Of a stretch of DNA of 64,000 nt, positions 27,096 through 35,658 are shown one piece after another. Source of the stretch: Hymenobacter crusticola (GTDB taxonomy: Bacteria; Bacteroidota; Bacteroidia; Cytophagales; Hymenobacteraceae); assembly GCF_002154225.1 (NCBI RefSeq), contig NZ_MTSE01000005.1, positions 124,001 to 188,000 on the forward strand, written 5' to 3'. The position numbers were made by a program, and so were the translations under genes. Numbering within the stretch: the first letter of the stretch is position 1; every line of letters begins with the position of its first letter. The notes beneath the pieces are model-generated. The model worked only from the letters and a program-made list of their open reading frames with translations. It did not search any database and had not been told where the DNA came from.

Positions 27096-27842
27096 TTACT
27101 TCTTAGCGGTTGGTGCATCCTCGGGGCAACGAATCTTATAGAAGGTATAAGAGATGCTCACCCCATTGTAGAAATACCAATCTTGATCGTGCTTGTTGGC
27201 AATTAAAGGACTCTGCTTGCTGATATGATCCAAATTGTCCGTAAAGGCTTTACGAGCACCAACCTCTAACCCTAGGTTCCAGCGCCGTGACATGGCATAC
27301 TTGAAGCCGATGCCTGCTGGCACGGAGATTCCAAGCATACTGCCCTTTTTATTCAGTTCGCTGGCTAATGCGCCATTGTTGGTTTTGGTTTCTGTGTTGG
27401 CATAGAAGCCTGCTATACCAATAAATACATACGGAGTGAAGTGAACCTTATCGCGCCGGTTGTGATAATCAAAGAAATTATACTCAAGTGCTCCTGATAG
27501 CTCCAGCAGGCTTCCTTTCATGTTGGCTTGCCGGTAAGCCGGCAGCGGAGGCGTAGTTCCGCCTTCGCCTTTCACATTGCCGTCGTCGGCCCTCAATAGC
27601 CCTCCCAATAGCGCACCGCGCAACGTAATAGGCGCTGACACATCCTTCCGGTAAAAGATGGTAAAGGCTGGTCGGTTGTTCTTAAACTGATAGTTAGGAG
27701 ACAGTTCGCCCTTATAGGTCAGCCCGCCTAAGCCTAGCCCTAGTTCGCTAGTATTTTGAGCAGATGCCGAAGAAGCAAAAAAAACACTCCCTGCTTGCAC
27801 GAAGCAAGCAAGGAGTGCTGAACGGAGAACCAACTTTGTCAT
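27096..27842 (-). CDS. DUF6089-type outer membrane beta-barrel protein
   Basis: From the ATG at 27842 the protein has a signal peptide ending SSASAQ and then short alternating strands typical of an 8-stranded barrel: LGLGLGGLTYKGELSP, PAFTIFYRKDV, LSGALEYNFFDYH, FTPYVFIGIAGFY and WNLGLEVGARKAFTDNLD. The last segment matches the neighbour at 27886-28779. The longer ORF start at 27920 overlaps the upstream gene's end and is not needed. Codons for the signal peptide overlap a terminator-like hairpin (27777-27817). Function unknown; surface or gliding-related roles are guesses for this family. Confidence 0.8.
   Translation of the reverse strand: MTKLVLRSALLACFVQAGSVFFASSASAQNTSELGLGLGGLTYKGELSPNYQFKNNRPAFTIFYRKDVSAPITLRGALLGGLLRADDGNVKGEGGTTPPLPAYRQANMKGSLLELSGALEYNFFDYHNRRDKVHFTPYVFIGIAGFYANTETKTNNGALASELNKKGSMLGISVPAGIGFKYAMSRRWNLGLEVGARKAFTDNLDHISKQSPLIANKHDQDWYFYNGVSISYTFYKIRCPEDAPTAKK
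27777..27817 (-). terminator. Terminator-like hairpin inside a signal-peptide coding region
   Basis: On the minus-strand RNA a 14-bp stem (one G-U pair) closes a 5-base loop and is followed directly by eight Us: arms 27804-27817 and 27785-27798, U tract 27784-27777. It has the form of an intrinsic terminator, yet it falls at about codons 9-22 of the DUF6089 gene starting at 27842. Confidence 0.6.
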
Positions 27843-27885
27843 TATACTGGCTGTTGATGGAATGAGACAGCCAAGATAAGACTGC

Positions 27886-28779
27886 CTAGCGGAATTTCGG
27901 GCTCTTAACGCGCGGAGCAAGAATATAGTTGAGCGTTAAACCGGTAACGATGTACCAGTCTTTCTCATTGCCTTTGCCGCGCATTTGGCCAGGCTCGTTG
28001 AAGTTTGTGAAGTCGGTGGTATTACGAACATTGTCATGACCAAAGTATTGAGCGGCGGGCGTAACCAAACGGCTGCGCTCGATGTAGTTCTTGCTCACGT
28101 CATCTAGATAGTCGGTAAAAGTCTTACGCCAGCCGATTTCTAAACCGATGTCAAAGCTTTTGTTCAGTTTATAGCGCACACCCCCACCAAAAGGAATTGA
28201 GATTTGGGTCTTGCTGTACGATACGCCCTCTGTCTGTAACGGCTGTAAATCGATGTAGCTACCTGTAGTTAAACCGCCAGTATTGCCACCTTCAACTAGA
28301 CCTTTGGGCGCGTGGTGGAACACAGCTACACCAGCAAACACGTAAGGAACGAAGTCTGGACGCTTGAGATAGTTATTTCGGTTCTCGATCAAGTCAAAGA
28401 CCCCGACGGCAGATAGTTCAAATATATCGTTCCGAACGTTCATATTCCGGTTGTAGCGGTAACGCGCATCCGGATCGTTTTGGTCAGCTGCTTTAGAATC
28501 TTCTGCCGTGATGCGGCCATAAGCAAAGGATGCACGACCTGAGAGCCGTGGCGCGAAGCGACGCGTAACGTTAATGCCCACGTTGGGACGTGAAGCTGCT
28601 ACCCGGAAGCTCGCAAAGCTAGCTTTGGGGACAATATCGCCGAAGTAGTTCATAGCATTCAGCGTTATGCCCACGGAATTGTACTGTTTCCGCTTAGTAA
28701 ACTGTTGCGCATTAGCCTCGGTCGCGACTAGCGTAACTGCTAGAAGCAGACCTAAAGTATGAGTGAAAATTTGCTTCAT
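27886..28779 (-). CDS. DUF6089-type outer membrane beta-barrel protein
   Basis: A 297-residue exported protein (signal peptide ending TEANAQ) with barrel-like strands: VGITLNAMNYFGDIVP, RLSGRASFAYGRITAED, FVPYVFAGVAVFHHAPKGL, IPFGGGVRYKLNKSFDIGLE and IGWRKTFTDYLDDVS. It is strongly similar to the protein at 49072-49968, with long near-identical stretches, and more distantly to its downstream neighbour. A possible -7 motif (TACTTTTG on the minus strand, 28852-28859) lies about 70 bases before the start, but its -33 partner is poorly spaced. Function unknown. Confidence 0.82.
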   Translation of the reverse strand: MKQIFTHTLGLLLAVTLVATEANAQQFTKRKQYNSVGITLNAMNYFGDIVPKASFASFRVAASRPNVGINVTRRFAPRLSGRASFAYGRITAEDSKAADQNDPDARYRYNRNMNVRNDIFELSAVGVFDLIENRNNYLKRPDFVPYVFAGVAVFHHAPKGLVEGGNTGGLTTGSYIDLQPLQTEGVSYSKTQISIPFGGGVRYKLNKSFDIGLEIGWRKTFTDYLDDVSKNYIERSRLVTPAAQYFGHDNVRNTTDFTNFNEPGQMRGKGNEKDWYIVTGLTLNYILAPRVKSPKFR

Positions 28780-28907
28780 ATAAGCGGGTTGTTAAGAAAA
28801 TGCTAAATCAAATTATTCAAAAAATGGTAGCGCCACGATTGTAATCAATGACAAAAGTAGAAGTTGCTGAGAACTTTAAAAACAAATGATTAAAAAATGT
28901 GTATGTT

Positions 28908-29801
28908 TCACAATGGTATACCAGCCGGATTTCGTCGGTCTAATCCCCAGTTTAACTTGCTTCTTAAAGTGCTTAAAAAGTTGACGTGATTAAGCTTTAC
29001 TAACCGAGCAGTAAAGGTCTCTCGCCGGACTGCAATTTGTACGCCAGCATCCACAGGCATCGATCGGGAATCGAGTGACAGTAAAAAATTGTTGCTGCGC
29101 CCTTCAATTTCGAAAGAGATGACACTGCGGTCGGAAACAATAAGTGGCCGAACATTTAAATTGTGCGGACATACGGGCGCAATGATAAAATTGTTGGTTT
29201 GCGGTAGCATTACAGGGCCGCCACAACTCAAAGAATAGCCCGTAGAACCGGTTGGGGTTGACACAATTAGACCATCGGCCCAGTAAGAATTCAAATACTC
29301 ACCATCGATGTAGGTGTGCACAACGATCATTGATGAGGTATCACGCTTCAAGATAGAGAATTCATTTAGCCCGAAGTTGATGTCTCCGAATACATCGGGA
29401 TCTGTATCAACCCTAATCAGGCTTCGCTCTTCAATAACGAAGTGGCCTTTGAATAAGCTATCGATAGCCTGCGATAAATGCGCGGGGGTAACGGTAGCCA
29501 AGAAGCCTAGCCGACCAGCATTGATACCTAGGATTGGGATCTGCAAGTTGCCAACGTAGGTAACCGTGTCCAGCAACGTTCCATCGCCCCCAATGCTAAA
29601 CACGAACTGCACTCCGCGTAGCGAGTCACCACGGCGAAAGCTCCCAATGCCTTCCGGTAGGCGGAGGCTATTATCGAGGTACGTGCGAAAAGATTCCGCG
29701 ATGAGTACTTCGGTTTGGCGTGCCACTAAATCTTCGAGAAGTGCCTGTACGAAGGGTTGCGCAGCTTCGCTGAAAGGCTTACCCAGGATAGCTATTCTCA
29801 T
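28908..29801 (-). CDS. nadK: NAD kinase
   Basis: Phosphorylates NAD to NADP. From the ATG at 29801 (MRIAILGKPF) the GGDGT motif lies at residues 71-75 (SIGGDGTLLD), followed by GINAGRLGFLATV and the LSCGGPVM/STPTGSTGYSLS nucleotide-binding segments. Length of 297 residues fits; a further-upstream start at 29900 would overlap the upstream gene and adds residues foreign to the family. It lies in the envelope block between the Omp85-like gene and the DUF6089 genes. Confidence 0.95.
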   Translation of the reverse strand: MRIAILGKPFSEAAQPFVQALLEDLVARQTEVLIAESFRTYLDNSLRLPEGIGSFRRGDSLRGVQFVFSIGGDGTLLDTVTYVGNLQIPILGINAGRLGFLATVTPAHLSQAIDSLFKGHFVIEERSLIRVDTDPDVFGDINFGLNEFSILKRDTSSMIVVHTYIDGEYLNSYWADGLIVSTPTGSTGYSLSCGGPVMLPQTNNFIIAPVCPHNLNVRPLIVSDRSVISFEIEGRSNNFLLSLDSRSMPVDAGVQIAVRRETFTARLVKLNHVNFLSTLRSKLNWGLDRRNPAGIPL

Positions 29802-29835
29802 AAGGAATATAACCTGCCGTGGCAGGGTGTAAAAG

Positions 29836-31353
29836 TCAAATAGGAAACTCCGATCGGAAGAAAAAACCGCCTTGACCACGTGCATTCCGCGTGTACTCAA
29901 CGGTTAAGACTCGGTCGTAGTACGTAACTAAATGCAAACCGACGCCTACCGAAGCTAATAATTGATTGGGTAAACGATTGTTTGGCCAGGGCGTGGGGGC
30001 CCCAACATAACCAGCATCTGTGAAAAGGTTCGCATAAAGCACCAATGGAATCGTGTTGACTTTAGGGTTTTGAATGCCTCCTAGTTGAATACGGGCCGCA
30101 TCAAACAACTGATACGAGACACTCTGCTGAACTAGTGCATAGTGCCGACCATCTATCACGTAGGCATCGTAGCCTCGCACGAGAGCATCGTAGCCAAAGG
30201 CTCTATTATCAGCATAAGCTACTCGTCGGCTAAATCGTAACTGGCTTTGCAACCCGATGTTGTAGTAAAACTGACGACCTAGGTCAATGTACTGCACGTA
30301 ACGAGCACGAGCAGTAGTGACAGGAGAGCTGCCTGGCGTCAAAAACATCCGTTGCACAAGACCTAGCTGTACAAAGCGCCCCGTTAGCGGATAAGCGAAT
30401 GTGTTGCGCTGATTAAGAGTAGTTGTCAGACTAAAATCCAGAAACTCACGCCGGGTTCTACCTAGGAAATAAGCAGGATTACGCTGCTGAACAGAATCCG
30501 AAATTCGTTCGTGATGGTACGATACATCGAAAGCCGATAGATGTTGCACCGTACGACGCCACCGTAAGCCAGCCGTTATGTATTGTCGCTCGATCGGAAA
30601 GCCTTCATCTTCCCGGAAGTTGGCAAGCCGGTCGCGAACCGTAGCGTAATCGAGTGCATGGCTACGGTAGTAGGAAGCTCCCGCACCGAAGCCAATACGT
30701 CGGCGCCGACCATAGCCAGGTGCTTCGTAGAACAGCTCATATTTGCGGTTGAAACCTAACTGCACATTGGCGATGACCTGCTCATTTCGGCCGCGAAAGT
30801 TACGCCGCACCAAGTGCACACCGTAGTCGACTCGCTTCCAGCGGTCCGGACGATCAAGCCACGACCGAAAATTGCGGTCGGCGAGTGAAAAGATGGGGAT
30901 TGGAAACGTGTACCACCGTTCCTGCACCCCAAACAATACAGTAATTTCTCCGTCGCGGCACACCGTCTGTACGGCAACGGAGTGGAATAACTGTAGGTTG
31001 AAAATGCGGCGGCGATTTTCCTCCAGCCTTTGACCTAGCCTGCGGACGACTAGGGTATCACCCTCCTGAAAATCAAGCTCGGCGCGCAGAATTCGTTCTT
31101 TCGTTTTCCCGTTTCCAACGAATAGCACTGTGGCTACCCGCACAACTGTATAGCCTGGGCACTGGGCCTGCATCAGACTATCGAGTGGGGCACGGCGCAG
31201 AGAATCGGATAGAGTTGAAGCCGCGGCTACCCGGCTCAGCAACGCAAGCGACAGAATGAGTATTAAACTTCGGATAAGTCGTCTTGCGTTAGAATGGATA
31301 GCAACTGTTGCGCTTTTCTCGAGCAAGAAGCTTGCCTCTGTTCTATAGCTCAC
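29836..31353 (-). CDS. Omp85-family outer membrane protein with one POTRA domain
   Basis: The 505-residue protein has a hydrophobic signal segment (LIRSLILILSLALLSRVAAAS), one POTRA-like domain at about 68-145 (ATVLFVGNGKTKERILRAELDFQEGD and RRIFNLQLFHSVAVQT), and then a barrel of about 16 strands ending in GGFFFRSEFPI. This short Omp85 layout is distinct from BamA and from TamA (three POTRAs). Its location beside nadK and a CBS gene is conserved in Bacteroidota as far as I remember. Role is unknown; assembly or export of outer-membrane components is the family expectation. Confidence 0.8.
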   Translation of the reverse strand: MSYRTEASFLLEKSATVAIHSNARRLIRSLILILSLALLSRVAAASTLSDSLRRAPLDSLMQAQCPGYTVVRVATVLFVGNGKTKERILRAELDFQEGDTLVVRRLGQRLEENRRRIFNLQLFHSVAVQTVCRDGEITVLFGVQERWYTFPIPIFSLADRNFRSWLDRPDRWKRVDYGVHLVRRNFRGRNEQVIANVQLGFNRKYELFYEAPGYGRRRRIGFGAGASYYRSHALDYATVRDRLANFREDEGFPIERQYITAGLRWRRTVQHLSAFDVSYHHERISDSVQQRNPAYFLGRTRREFLDFSLTTTLNQRNTFAYPLTGRFVQLGLVQRMFLTPGSSPVTTARARYVQYIDLGRQFYYNIGLQSQLRFSRRVAYADNRAFGYDALVRGYDAYVIDGRHYALVQQSVSYQLFDAARIQLGGIQNPKVNTIPLVLYANLFTDAGYVGAPTPWPNNRLPNQLLASVGVGLHLVTYYDRVLTVEYTRNARGQGGFFFRSEFPI

Positions 31354-31369
31354 TCAATTTACCAATGCC

Positions 31370-32038
31370 CTACAAGCTTAAATACTTCAGCAGCGCATCA
31401 AAGCGGTCTTGCTCGTCTTCACTGGCTTCGGTGGCGCCATTGAACTGCGCCGTAATGACATAGCCAAAGCGCTCTAGTGTAGCAATGATGCGCGTGAGGC
31501 TCGGCGTGTTGAGCTTCAGGGTCAAGCGAATCTTGTACGGGTTTTGTTCATCCTGCGCGACGTGCGCGCTTAGAATCTTGGCGTTGTTTTCCTCCACATA
31601 GCGGCTAATCTGCGTCAGGGAGTAATCACGCTCATCCATCGACAGCACCAAAATACCGCCCTGTCCGGCAGCAATAGGCATTTGCCCAAAGGCAGCCACT
31701 GTGTCGCCCACGGATACGATGCCTAGATACTCGCGCTCTTCGCTGAGTACAGGTACTACTTGCACTCTGTTCTGAATAGCTAGCTCCATGACGCTGTAGA
31801 AATGTTGGTTGTATTGCACATGTAGATTGGCGTAGCCAATCGGAACAGTGGCCAGCAACTCCTCCGGATTTGCGTGGTCGAGCAAATCAGCTTCGGTGAC
31901 CAAGCCACGGTATTCGCGGTTATTAATTACCGGCAATTGACCAACGTGAAACTCTTCGAGCCACCGGGCCGCTTTGCCGACCGAATCCGACACCTTAAGC
32001 GGCGGAATCATTTGATTGAGCAAGTCTTCGGCAATCAT
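31370..32038 (-). CDS. CBS-domain pair protein
   Basis: From the ATG at 32038 (MIAEDLLNQMIPPL) the 222-residue protein has two CBS motifs (about 5-60 with VGQLPVINNREYRGLVTEADLL, and about 75-125 with VQVVPVLSEEREYLGIVSVGD). A C-terminal ACT-like segment of about 75 residues follows. CBS pairs bind adenine nucleotides; a ligand-sensing role is inferred from the family. It lies 16 bases upstream of the Omp85-like gene and close to nadK, suggesting coexpression. Confidence 0.85.
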   Translation of the reverse strand: MIAEDLLNQMIPPLKVSDSVGKAARWLEEFHVGQLPVINNREYRGLVTEADLLDHANPEELLATVPIGYANLHVQYNQHFYSVMELAIQNRVQVVPVLSEEREYLGIVSVGDTVAAFGQMPIAAGQGGILVLSMDERDYSLTQISRYVEENNAKILSAHVAQDEQNPYKIRLTLKLNTPSLTRIIATLERFGYVITAQFNGATEASEDEQDRFDALLKYLSL

Positions 32039-32151
32039 GCGGTCTATCGGCGAGAAACAGGAAACGCAGCAAAATTTCACTACGCGTAGCAATAGTTACG
32101 TAAGCAATAAAGCGTACGCTCCCCTTATTAGCAAACAGTAGCGCCGATTGT

Positions 32152-32934
32152 TTATCGACTTGTCACTATCTGCGTAACAGTGCGCCGCAAAAACCTGTCC
32201 AACAGGATATTAAATTCGTGTGGGCGCTCCATCATGGGCGCGTGGCCACAATGGTCTAGGAAGTATAGCTCCGAGTTAACGAGCAATCGGTTGAATTCGT
32301 GTGCCACCATAGGCGGCGTAATCGTATCATTCAACCCCCATACCAGCAGCGTTGGCGCCGTAATCCGACCTAGGTCCTTGCTGAGGTTGTGACGCTGCGC
32401 GGAGCGCGCGATGCTGATAATACGCAAACATTTCGCATTGGAATTCGTCACTCCAAACACTTCGTCGACTAGTTCCTTGGTCGCCACCGAAGGGTCGTAG
32501 AAGGTATAGGCTACACGCTCCTGTACGAAGCTATAGTTGCCTCGCTTCGGAAAGGAGCCACCCATGGAATCTTCGAACAAGCCGCTGCTGCCCGTCAGTA
32601 CTAAGCGCTGTACTTGCGTGGGGTAACGCAAGGCATATTCTAGCGCCACATGCCCCCCGAGCGAATTACCGAGTGCCGTTACCGGCTCATCAATTTTTAG
32701 CTCTTTGACGAAGCCTGCCACGAACGAAACCAATCCTGGTACGCCGGCCTTGGTGAGTGGCATCTCGTAGATGGGGAGCAGCGGAATAATAACGCGGTAT
32801 TCAGGACTGAATGCCGCAATCACTTCTTCCCAGTTGCTCAGGGCGCCAAACAGACCGTGTAAGAGCAGCAGTATTTCCCCCTGCCCTTCATCGATGTACT
32901 GGTACTCGCCGCGTTCCTTGATCTGAAATTCCAT
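32152..32934 (-). CDS. Alpha/beta-fold hydrolase
   Basis: A 260-residue cytoplasmic hydrolase. Oxyanion segment LLLHGLFGALSNW, nucleophile Ser in GNSLGGHVALEYA, acid Asp in VWGLNDTITPP and His in DHCGHAPMMERP complete the catalytic triad in the normal order. Substrate cannot be told from the sequence. It starts 2 bases from the end of the pabA/trpG-type gene, so these are cotranscribed. Confidence 0.88.
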   Translation of the reverse strand: MEFQIKERGEYQYIDEGQGEILLLLHGLFGALSNWEEVIAAFSPEYRVIIPLLPIYEMPLTKAGVPGLVSFVAGFVKELKIDEPVTALGNSLGGHVALEYALRYPTQVQRLVLTGSSGLFEDSMGGSFPKRGNYSFVQERVAYTFYDPSVATKELVDEVFGVTNSNAKCLRIISIARSAQRHNLSKDLGRITAPTLLVWGLNDTITPPMVAHEFNRLLVNSELYFLDHCGHAPMMERPHEFNILLDRFLRRTVTQIVTSR

Positions 32935-32936
32935 AA

Positions 32937-33560
32937 CTATATGACAGAGAGCATGGGGTCAGCTGATGCCACCCGAGCATCCTTTGCAATGATACAATAG
33001 TTAACCCAATTACGAAGTAAAGCTAGCCCTTGGGTGGTGAGCAGGGCTTCTGGATGAAACTGCACCCCGTAAAGTGGCTGCGTACGATGCCGCAACGCCA
33101 TGAGTTCCCTGTGTTCGTCGTTAGTATAAGCTAGCGGTACTAGCTCTGGGGGCAAGCCGCTTAATGTGAGTGAATGATACCGCGTGACGATGAACTGCCG
33201 AGGCAAATCGGTGAACAAAGGGTCATCGGCTGCGCACCGTATCTCTGACACTTTGCCGTGCATAGGCCGGGTAGCGCGCACCACATTGGCCCCAAAGAAC
33301 TGACCTATAGCCTGGTGGCCTAGACACACTCCTAGCATCGGTACTTCCTGGTGATACTCCGCAATAGCCTGCATCAGACAACCTGCCTGGCTAGGTGTAC
33401 CAGGCCCTGGTGACAGCACAATGCCATCAAAATGCTGTTTCTTCAATTCTTCGACCGACACATTGTTACGGCGCACCGTTACCGTAACGCCTGCTTGCTG
33501 GAGATAGTCGAGCAGGTTATAAGTGAAAGAATCAAAATTATCCAGCAGCAGAATATGCAC
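32937..33560 (-). CDS. Anthranilate/aminodeoxychorismate synthase glutaminase subunit (TrpG/PabA)
   Basis: Class I glutamine amidotransferase providing ammonia for chorismate amination. Motifs: HILLLDNFDSFTYNL at the N-terminus, GPGTPSQAG, nucleophile Cys in GVCLGHQAIGQFFG and the His-Glu pair in VQFHPEALLT. The GTG at 33560 puts the start exactly at the family N-terminus; the ATG at 33590 would add ten hydrophobic residues. No trpE or pabB lies in the window, so trp versus folate use stays open. Confidence 0.92.
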   Translation of the reverse strand: MHILLLDNFDSFTYNLLDYLQQAGVTVTVRRNNVSVEELKKQHFDGIVLSPGPGTPSQAGCLMQAIAEYHQEVPMLGVCLGHQAIGQFFGANVVRATRPMHGKVSEIRCAADDPLFTDLPRQFIVTRYHSLTLSGLPPELVPLAYTNDEHRELMALRHRTQPLYGVQFHPEALLTTQGLALLRNWVNYCIIAKDARVASADPMLSVI

Positions 33561-33648
33561 GGACAGGCAACTAGGTAAGAATAGCAGCAACAGCAGGATA
33601 GAGCAAGATGTTCAATGCACTTGCTCCACTCTACTGCGGTTGGCTACT

Positions 33649-34170
33649 TTAAAATACAGATCGTAGCTGGGTTAAGAGTGTACCAGCAAAGGGCATGATG
33701 AGGCTTACTACTTGCAACGCTACTGGTGTAGCTTCTTTCACCAATGGCAGCACCTGTGACTCGGCAGCTAGCTTGGGCGAAATCAGTGGCAAGTCGGCTA
33801 GCCCAATGCCGTAAAGCAGTAAACTCATGCCAAGTAGCCATTTGACCCCGCCTAACATACCGCCTAACACGTTATCGAACACCCCGAGCGGCGTCAGGTG
33901 GATAGCCGTTTTGATGACCCCACCTAGCAGGTGCACGCCCCACCCAATCAGCACGAATACGAAGACGAACGACACGAGCGGCAGGAACCCAAAAGCTTCG
34001 CCGATGTAGTTGCGCATAAAAGGAACAGCATCGTTGAGTAAGGCCAGCCCACCGATTACGCCCAGCACAAACGCCAGCAACGAAGCTAGCTCAATGACTA
34101 AGCCGCGCCGAAAGCCTTTGACGGCGCCGACTGCTAGAAGCAACAACAGTAGAATATCGAAGCCAGACAT
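33649..34170 (-). CDS. cvpA: CvpA family membrane protein
   Basis: A 173-residue inner-membrane protein from ATG 34170 (MSGFDILLLLLLAVGAVKGFRRGLVIEL). Four hydrophobic segments and the GFRRGLV and NVLGGMLGGVKW-type motifs fit the CvpA family, which is linked to colicin V production and envelope/purine-related phenotypes elsewhere. An ATG at 34212 would add 14 residues and overlap the preceding hairpin. Confidence 0.87.
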   Translation of the reverse strand: MSGFDILLLLLLAVGAVKGFRRGLVIELASLLAFVLGVIGGLALLNDAVPFMRNYIGEAFGFLPLVSFVFVFVLIGWGVHLLGGVIKTAIHLTPLGVFDNVLGGMLGGVKWLLGMSLLLYGIGLADLPLISPKLAAESQVLPLVKEATPVALQVVSLIMPFAGTLLTQLRSVF

Positions 34171-34186
34171 TGCCAAGGAGCAGTAA

Positions 34187-34249
34187 ACAAGGAGCAATTT
34201 CCCATGTAGCAATGATAAACCTCACCACTCATGATGCATTGCTCCTTGT
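34187..34249 (-). terminator. Possible hairpin terminator after yqeY
   Basis: ACAAGGAGCAAT (34187-34198) pairs with ATTGCTCCTTGT (34238-34249), a 12-bp perfect stem with a long 39-base loop and only a weak T-rich tail. It lies between yqeY and cvpA. Confidence 0.4.
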
Positions 34250-34253
34250 GCTT

Positions 34254-34718
34254 TTACACGTTCGTGTTATTAAGCAAGTTGCTCACTACCTGTGAAATCA
34301 CGCGCCCGTCCGCTTGGCCAGACAGTTCGCGGGCCGCAGCGCCCATTACCTTACCTAGGTCGGAAGGGCCGGTGGCACCTACACGCTGGATAATGCCGAC
34401 GAGCTTTTCTACTAGATCAGCTTCCGACAGCTGTTTGGGCAGATATTCTTCGATAACGGCCAGCTCGGCTAGCTCTACTTCTTCGAGGTCGGAGCGAAAC
34501 TGCTTTTGGTACGTTTCAGCAGCTTCGCGGCGCTGCTTGGCGGCTTTGGTTAGGAGTTTTATTTCGGCGTCGGGCGCGAGAGCCGCGCCGTGAGCACCTT
34601 CGGCGGTTTCGGCTAGCAGAATCTGTGACTTAATGCTGCGCAAGGCTTGAAGCCGCACTTTGTCTTTGGCCAGCATTGCCTTCTTAATATCTGCGTCGAT
34701 GGTTTCTTTCAGAGCCAT
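34254..34718 (-). CDS. GatB/YqeY domain protein
   Basis: A 154-residue protein of the YqeY family, related to the tail domain of the GatB amidotransferase subunit. Characteristic segments: LKETIDADIKKAMLAKDKVRLQALRSIKSQI, KLLTKAAKQRREAAETYQ and EYLPKQLSEADLVEKLVGI. Family role is thought to be in aminoacyl-tRNA or tRNA metabolism, but it is not established. It starts close to, and diverges from, the pdxJ promoter region. Confidence 0.9.
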   Translation of the reverse strand: MALKETIDADIKKAMLAKDKVRLQALRSIKSQILLAETAEGAHGAALAPDAEIKLLTKAAKQRREAAETYQKQFRSDLEEVELAELAVIEEYLPKQLSEADLVEKLVGIIQRVGATGPSDLGKVMGAAARELSGQADGRVISQVVSNLLNNTNV

Positions 34719-34792
34719 GGGAGGGAGTGGTTTAGTGGAGAACTGCCGTGAAGAATGAGGTTAAATTCCAATGGCAGTTTCAATGAGCCGTG

Positions 34793-34800
34793 TACTTTTG
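34793..34800 (+). promoter_or_regulatory. Candidate -7 element for pdxJ (TACTTTTG)
   Basis: TACTTTTG fits TAnnTTTG and lies about 45 bases before the pdxJ ATG. No clean TTG is seen 20 bases upstream, so only the -7 half is supported. Confidence 0.35.
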
Positions 34801-34845
34801 GAGCACACTGCCCGTATGAGGAAACTATACTCAGGCGTAAATCTG

Positions 34846-35568
34846 ATGACAAAGCTAAGCGTAAACATAAATAAAATAGCCACGCTGCGGAATGCACGCG
34901 GGCACAACCGCCCTGACCTCCTCCAAGCTGCCCGCGATTGTGAGCGGTTCGGCGCCGAAGGCATTACCGTGCACCCGCGCCCCGATGAGCGCCATATTCG
35001 CTACCAGGATGCGCGCGATTTGAAAAATATCGTGACGACGGAGTTTAATATAGAAGGCAACCCGACCCCAGATTTTCTGGAGCTAGTGCGCGAAGTGCGA
35101 CCGGAGCAGGTAACGCTCGTGCCTGATGCGCCCGACGCTATTACCTCCAACGCCGGTTGGGATACCGTAAAGCACCAAGTGTACCTGCTCGGTATCGTGA
35201 CGGAGCTGAAGGCGCTGGGCTGCCGCGTATCCATCTTCCTCGACCCCGACCTAGCTATGGTGAAGGCAGCCGTGGGCACCGGCGCCGACCGCATCGAACT
35301 ATACACGGAAGCTTACGCCCAGCAGTACAAAGCCGATCCGGCCGCGGCTATTGCTCCGTATCGTGCGGCCGCCGAGCTCGCCCAGCAGCTAGGCCTAGGT
35401 GTAAATGCTGGTCATGACCTGGATCTGGAGAACTTAGCTTATCTGCACCAGAATCTACCGGCCCTGGCGGAAGTCAGCATTGGCCACGCGCTGATTTGTG
35501 ACGCGCTCTACCTAGGTCTAGAAAACACCATCCAGCTGTACCGCCGACAACTCACCTCTATCATCTAA
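34846..35568 (+). CDS. pdxJ: Pyridoxine 5'-phosphate synthase
   Basis: Condenses 1-deoxyxylulose-5-phosphate with 3-amino-2-oxopropyl phosphate in vitamin B6 synthesis. From ATG 34846 ([19 protein letters not shown]) the 240-residue TIM barrel shows the family segments [56 protein letters not shown] and [14 protein letters not shown]. An upstream in-frame ATG (34771) overlaps the candidate promoter and adds unrelated residues. The product supplies PLP needed by the PLP enzymes in this window. Confidence 0.95.
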   Translation: MTKLSVNINKIATLRNARGHNRPDLLQAARDCERFGAEGITVHPRPDERHIRYQDARDLKNIVTTEFNIEGNPTPDFLELVREVRPEQVTLVPDAPDAITSNAGWDTVKHQVYLLGIVTELKALGCRVSIFLDPDLAMVKAAVGTGADRIELYTEAYAQQYKADPAAAIAPYRAAAELAQQLGLGVNAGHDLDLENLAYLHQNLPALAEVSIGHALICDALYLGLENTIQLYRRQLTSII

Positions 35569-35658
35569 CTGTTACTAGTCAGCAACCTAGGTACGGCCGT
35601 TCTGTCGTACTCCGTACCAAGTTGGTGATTGCTAACTGGTGATTATTAATTGACAAGT

